In this document: in pieces, positions 58,576-64,000 of the stretch
Position numbering within the stretch: the stretch's first letter is position 1
Layout of the letters: every line of letters begins with the position of its first letter
Assembly: GCA_030490835.1 (NCBI GenBank)
Contig: CM059973.1
Coordinates: forward strand, 84,025,221-84,089,220
Direction of reading: 5' to 3'
Length of the DNA stretch: 64,000 nt
Origin: Annona cherimola
Lineage: Eukaryota; Streptophyta; Magnoliopsida; Magnoliales; Annonaceae
Position numbers and translations under genes: made by a program
Notes under the pieces: model-generated
Seen by the model: the letters and a program-made list of their open reading frames with translations, nothing else
Databases searched by the model: none
Told to the model about the DNA's origin: nothing

Positions 58576-60639
58576 CTTATATCTATTTTATTCTTAGCGT
58601 GTGCAACCCTACTCGTTACGTCTGCCATATCATATCATAAACTCACTTTTTCAAATATTTTTGCTGCAAATGCCCATTTGAAAGTGATTTTTAACCGAAA
58701 ACAAATGCCTGTCTGAACGATGATGTTCAGTCGTCACAAAATTTCTTGCCTAATAATAAATGATAAAAAGGCTACTTGGCATGGATGCCGACCTAATTTT
58801 GTTTCGTTCCGGAGAAGAAATCAAAATCCCGTCCAAATTAACAAAATTTTGCGGTGGATTATCCACCAAAATCCCCCCCACAACCCTTTGAAATTTATGT
58901 ATCTTGGCTGTTAATCTTCATGTAGTTTGGCCACCGCTGACACATTCACGCACGGGATCCAGGAATGTGTTTTCTGGAGGCCAGTTCTAGATTTCCATCC
59001 AAATAATAAAAGGATATCTTATCATCTAGAGTTTCTTGTTTCTAAATACATATATCACGTCAAAGTTATTAAAGGTCGTTGGTCGTGGCCAAACCCATCT
59101 CCAATGGTTGGAGGATGATCCATTCAATTTAAAATATTGAAATTCCAACGAAAGGAAGATTTTCAGTGGATTGCTTTAATATAGTTCATATAAGTTAGTG
59201 TCAGTGTCAAAGACTCGAATATTGGAAGTCAGCATTACTACGTGAACTTGAAGCATATGTACTTGTTTATGCTCCTCTGACATGATTTTTGTGAAATTAA
59301 GTCACTCACTCAAGATATAATCATCATAAATGAATGAAAATGACAAATGCGATTACATATTTTCACTATGTTTCCAAATAAGACATTACCCCCATATATA
59401 TATATATTTTACTCGATTATCCTTGATTAAAACTTAGGTAGAAAAATAAATCATTTGTGTATCTCATTATAAACATACAACACTAGACAGGATGCCATGA
59501 AGATATTTGTTATGCGAGAAAAGAGAAGAAATTTAAGTTACAGCCAAGGGCATTTACATAAAAATTTATGGGGCTTTGTTATATTTGACAATATGCAAAA
59601 ATATGCAGTCATGTTTATTATTTTTAAAAACATATGTTCATATTCGAGAATAAAGATAAAATTTATGGTCGTATTTGAAATTAACAAATAAAATAATCAT
59701 ATACAATAAGGTAATGATTCAATATATATGTGTTGAATCTTAATACATATGGTGCTTTCCGCCTTTTTTTGATTTTTTGATTTATTTTTATATGGCCCAC
59801 ACGTATTTAATTCATGTATCGAAATTTACTATTTTAAAATTTTATATATCTTTTCTATCATTTAAAAAATCAACCATTTCTATCCCCATTTAATGTTGAA
59901 TGAAAGTGGAAAATTTCGATTTGTAAGATTATAAACTATGAAGTGTGATTTTAGCTACACAAGCTGGACTGAACGCATGAATCCGAATCGAAGAGGAGGA
60001 CGCAAAAAAAAATAAAATAAAAATAAAAATAAAAATTACTTTGAAAAAAAGAATGAACGAAAAATATCCAAATCCAAAACCCAAAAAATACAAGAAAGAT
60101 GAGTTTCACTATTTTGAATAAATTAGTACAATTTATTTTTCATCTTTAGTCCTTGAGTGTGGAAGTTTCTCTTCTTTTATACTAGTGAGTTCCTACCCTT
60201 TTTCTTAATCATAATATCTTTTCTTGATGAACCTAATTACTCCAGCGTCTTCCTTTACCACGATTTTCAACAGTGGTCCAACTGAAAACGCTTATATGAC
60301 TCGATCGTTATGGTGGCCAATAATAAGTTCGTCTCGCTTAGTTCAAGGGCGGTTGCTGATGTATTGTTGTAAGTGGTTCAAGCACGCCCAGCTTATCGTG
60401 ATCCGATACGGAGAGCTGTTAGTGAGTACTGAGTACCGCCATGATTTACTTGCGCCGGAAGTCGTTTCTAATTCTTATTCGGAGTTAGCTTTGGCATAAC
60501 CTTTAGCCAAAAGTCCGATATTTCGTTTTGGTATCATGTGGGATTGGTTAGACTTAGACCCAAGGTTTATTTTTGGGGCCCAGTAGAAATGGGCCCCAGA
60601 ATTTGTCCCCACGTGCTGCACTGTTAATATATAATTTTT
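58576..60639. other. Spacer, no gene recognised
   Basis: Frames at 58720-59118 and 60224-60499 are short and match nothing. An (AT)n tract is near 59395-59408. An A-rich (AAAAT)n tract lies at about 60007-60038. Confidence 0.45.
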
Positions 60640-60890
60640 TTTTTTAATTTTGCAATTGGAAGTTAAGAATGTTTGTTCTTAAATGTGAAATGGTATTGGT
60701 AACGATAATGCGTAAAGAGAATAAAATCAGAATATATAGATTAGTTATATGGTTAATTGTGCAGAAATAATTGAAAAATATAATAATTGTACAAGAAAAT
60801 GTAAGAACTAAGTAAAAATCGAATGGTTGTGAAAAATGAGAAAATTAGTTTGAAAAATTGTTTCTGTAGCAAAGCATGCTCTAAAACAAA
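60640..60890. repeat. Tourist-like MITE, diverged copy
   Basis: Same orientation as 36566-36857, with GGTAACGATAATGCGTAAAG, AGATTAGTTATATGGTTAAT and TGCAGAAATAATTGAAAAAT. The ends are not clear. Confidence 0.55.
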
Positions 60891-61967
60891 AATTTCCTTC
60901 AACGATCAGACCAGCAAAAGGGACAGGCGCATCCCACGGTAGTTGAAAAACTTTTTTAGGCTTGCTGTTGTCGAGATACAGGGCTTGGAGGCGTTGATGG
61001 GTCTAAATTTTGGGCCTATTTTTAACGGATCTAATCATCAGACGACGACTGGAGAAAAGCCTATTTGAATCGACGACGGGTGCAAAAATTCTATCGCTGC
61101 ATTATTTGTGTCGTTCCATTCAAGTTCAATTGGATTTAATTCCGTTGCGTTGTGGGGAAAAATTACTGATCTCGTTTGTCTGTCTTTTCTTCGCTAAGTA
61201 TTTGGTCCTTCAAAGAAGTAACATGATTATAAAATGGATTTAATTCCATGGTCGCGGCCATCAGGCCAATGTTTGGAAGTTTCGTCTATTTTCTAGCTCA
61301 AATAATTGCCGAATTCCTCTGCTTTTCAGATCAAGATGTTGAATTCGACTAAGAAAAATTGGATGAATACATGGGTTTGATTAAATGATAGAACCATCTA
61401 ATTCCGTCTTGTAGTTTGTAAGGTTGTAGGAGGCTCAGATGTTTGATAAGATCCATTCCACACCCTCTCTCCCCTCCCCAACGCGCCGAGGCGACAGGAC
61501 AGGTGATGTTGAAGGGGGTGTCGGCTCCTCCCTTAAAACTGTGGTCCGTGGAAATTCCAGTTTCTCCGATTGGCAGCTTTGTGGAGCCGAGCATGCATAC
61601 GCCTAGGGTTGGAATCTTGGAAAGTAATACGGTTCAAAAACGCCAATTGACTTGCGCCGGTCAATTAGATATTCCAAGTAATCTACAGCCGATGACACTT
61701 TGGGTCTTTTCCTCAATGTCGTCGGTTGAAAATTCAAGTGCGCTGCTTTAATTTTACAAGGAAAGTGAGGATGATATAGAGAGCATGATTTTGTTGGGTA
61801 GCAATGAAATATCAAGCTATTATTTAGCCAAAATTAGGCTTCCTTTGGATACGTACTGCAGCATAAATTTCTTTACACAGAGTAGCCTGTGTGCGACGGT
61901 CTATACAAGATGGATGAAAGAAGATGGGGAGGAGATAAGGAGAGAGGGGAAAAAAAAATAAAATTCA
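60891..61967. other. Spacer with unrecognised open frames
   Basis: The part at 61340-61760 is less AT-rich and open on both strands, but no frame matches a family I know and no splice pattern joins them. Confidence 0.4.
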
Positions 61968-62258
61968 GGGTGTGTTTGTTTAGGGCAAAAAAGTATCAAC
62001 TAAAACTTTTCAATCTAAAACTTTTCAATCTCCATAATTATTCTATTTTTTAATTATTTTTTCACATTTTTCTATACAAATTACCCTACTTTTCAATCAT
62101 TTCTACACAACTACCCATACAACTAACCTATCTATTTTAACTTTATTCTCTTCACTCCTCATCATTACTCCTATTATATCACATCACTTTCTATTGATTT
62201 GACAACTTCTACTCCAAAAACTTTTCATCAAAAGTTTTACCTCCAACGAAACATACCC
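61968..62258. mobile_element. Tourist-like MITE with TCA target duplication, 291 bp
   Basis: Ends GGGTGTGTTTG (61968-61978) and AAACATACCC (62249-62258), flanked by TCA at 61965-61967 and 62259-62261. Internal sequence is the reverse of the copy at 36566, so the two have opposite internal orientation but the same GGGTGTGTTT terminus. Confidence 0.85.
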
Positions 62259-62689
62259 TCAATGTATTAGAATATTAAAAATTAGTAAGACTGTACTGAA
62301 AATAAATAAGTTTATTCTGGCAATAGGAAATTTTTCTTGAGAGTGGAAAATCACATCACGGCCTCATCTGCTTCCTTTCCCATCTTCTCATTTTCTGTTG
62401 TAAGTAAATTGAAATACTTCTCCAGTACTCTTTACTTAAATGTGAACGAAGCCTCTTGGTATAAACCCTTTTTGTTATTTTCTCCATGAAAAAGTAGAGG
62501 GCTGTTTGATGCTGTCAACACCATTTTTGGCCCATTTGATAATTAATTCAAAAATCAATGTATTTTTTGCTTAATATCATTTATTTTATGGCGGTCTTAA
62601 AAATTATTTCAATCAAAGTGTTGAATAGGTCATGCCCACTTTATATATATAATTATGTATAAATTATTAAAAGTATTTACATGCATTTA
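62259..62689. other. AT-rich spacer
   Basis: Nothing recognised. Confidence 0.5.
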
Positions 62690-63340
62690 TATAGTCCCGC
62701 TTCTATGTAACATTCTTCATTTTTAATATCTTGATGGTTAATGAAAAATTCACTTTACCTATTATATTTAACATCATTTATAATATCTTGACAATCATTT
62801 TATTTGTCTAATATCACTATGTATTGGCCTAATTAAAAATCAACGTAATAAAATAATTTAATGTTAAATATTAATCTTAAAGTTGTATTTTCAATATCGA
62901 AACTATTTAAAATATTATTTTTATATGGATAAATAATTCTATAAAATATCATAACATTCTATATATGAGTAAATAGATCTAAGTATTTTTTATAATTTAC
63001 ACATGAATTTATATATTTTTAGATAAATGTAGCTCATAAACATACATGATTAAGACGAAACTTGGTCTCCTAGATAAGAAAAAAGATGTTAAAAGTATAA
63101 TAAATTAATTAATTTTTCCATTAAAAATTAAAATCTTAAAATTTTAAGTGCAGGGCTCCACTTGTATGTAATTTGGTTACATAAAGCAAAACTCTTATTT
63201 ATATATATATTAAAATGTCAAGCTATTTATAAAATAATTTATATACGCAAGAATTATACCTCAAATAATTTAGATAGTGAATTAACAATCTTAAAGTCAA
63301 TATTAAAATAATTCCGTTATATTGATTTAATATTTTATTA
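62690..63340 (-). repeat. AT-rich interspersed repeat, reversed copy and fragment
   Basis: From 62690 to about 63060 the family runs in reverse, starting CCCGCTTCTATGTAACATTC, which complements the GAAGCGG end of other copies. It continues through ATTAATCTTAAAGTTGTATT to GTAGCTCATAAACATACATG. A second, forward fragment is at about 63130-63340 (GTTACATAAAGC, TTAGATAGTGAATTAACAAT). Confidence 0.6.
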
Positions 63341-63510
63341 AAAAGGAACCAGCGGAAGCCACAGTGCACATAGCGTCGTGGTGACGAACAATGGCTATCT
63401 TACAGCCCGTTCGTGTTCGAGTGTGATTTAGGGCTTTTGTCCCCAATTAATTATTTGGTAGGGCTTTGTCTCCATATTTACCAGTGGAGCATGTTGTCTT
63501 CATGAGACCT
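63341..63510. other. Short spacer
   Basis: A less AT-rich stretch without a recognisable feature. Confidence 0.4.
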
Positions 63511-63856
63511 GATTTCCGACCGGTCAAAAAATATATATATATATATTTTTTTTTGAAAAATAATTTTATAAACATGTTAATCTAGTTATATTTAATCTAT
63601 AAACCAAATTTTATCATTTTTAGATATGTATATATATTTATTTTGGATTTTTAAATACAGGGGTATTTAAGTCATTTTAAGAATATTTAAAATGACTTAA
63701 ATATCCCTGTATTTAAAAATTCAAAATAAATATATATACATATCCAAAAATGGTAAAATTTGGTTTATAGATTAAATATAACTAGATTAACATGTTTATA
63801 AAATTATTTTTCAAAAAAAATTAAAAAAAAATATCATTTTTGACCGGTCGGAAATC
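63511..63856. repeat. Near-perfect 346-bp palindrome (foldback element)
   Basis: Ends GATTTCCGACCGGTCA (63511-63526) and its perfect complement TGACCGGTCGGAAATC (63841-63856). The arms, about 165 bp each, match almost base for base up to a centre near 63684, through AACATGTTAATCTAGTTATA and ATACAGGGGTATTTAAGTCA on the left and their complements on the right. A third GATTTCCGACCGGTC copy follows at 63861-63875. No coding content. Confidence 0.92.
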
Positions 63857-64000
63857 ACCGGATTTCCGACCGGTCGTAAATGATCAGTCGGCTGTCTTCA
63901 TAGTGAATGGACTTGATATGTTGTCTTGGGGACCCAACGATGGGCTGATCGAATTTTGAGTTAATCATCAAACGGCCAAAGATGAGTGACACCGGTGAGA
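63857..64000. other. Window end
   Basis: Holds the extra copy of the palindrome's end motif and nothing else recognised. Confidence 0.4.

Noticed and set aside
61349..61815. Overlapping open frames on both strands
   Set aside because: Composition is slightly GC-richer, but no frame matches a known family and no consistent exon chain could be built.
63511..63875. CRISPR-like or bacterial repeat array
   Set aside because: The repeats are two arms of one inverted repeat plus one extra end motif in plant nuclear DNA; there are no regular spacers.

Overview
This is a nuclear genomic window from a flowering plant. All recognisable genes are plant genes with GT-AG introns, two of them encode plastid proteins, and about two thirds of the sequence is AT-rich spacer full of plant-type MITEs, hAT, Copia, L1 and RTE retroelement remains. 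The species cannot be fixed from sequence alone.

Layout. (1) 1.36-4.36 kb, minus: UMP1 proteasome maturation factor, four exons, 142 aa. (2) 7.70-13.81 kb, plus: a full-length CHUP1 (chloroplast positioning / actin) gene, nine exons, 970 aa. (3) 14.1-21.4 kb: repeat-rich spacer with an unplaced ORF, clustered Tourist-like MITEs and a 1254-bp non-autonomous hAT element with a perfect 8-bp target duplication. (4) 21.55-31.16 kb, plus: a short CHUP1 paralogue, six exons, 377 aa. It holds only the proline-rich segment and the conserved C-terminal domain. Its first intron contains a 6.2-kb L1-type LINE in antisense orientation, bounded by a perfect 17-bp target duplication. (5) 33.37-36.38 kb, minus: plastid GET3D-type ATPase (ArsA/GET3 fold plus C-terminal alpha-crystallin-like domain), seven exons, 458 aa. 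(6) 36.4-47.7 kb: repeat desert with a Tourist-like MITE, a 1041-bp Copia-type solo LTR nested in an older repeat, SINE-like units, a foldback element, an RTE-clade LINE 3' fragment and an L1 3' fragment. (7) 47.93-48.40 kb, plus: an oleosin, 155 aa, single exon. (8) 53.01-53.50 kb, minus: a plant-specific 162-aa protein of unknown function. (9) 53.6-64.0 kb: repeats and unrecognised spacer, ending in a near-perfect 346-bp palindrome.

The genes do not form a pathway. The biological connection is between the two CHUP1-family genes. They lie in tandem about 7.7 kb apart in the same orientation, and share every exon boundary and intron phase from the end of the proline-rich exon to the stop codon. 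The downstream copy has its own TATA box and lacks the plastid anchor and the coiled coil. All exon boundaries, phases and lengths below were worked out by hand from splice signals and reading-frame continuity. Family assignments rest on remembered conserved sequences, not on a database search.
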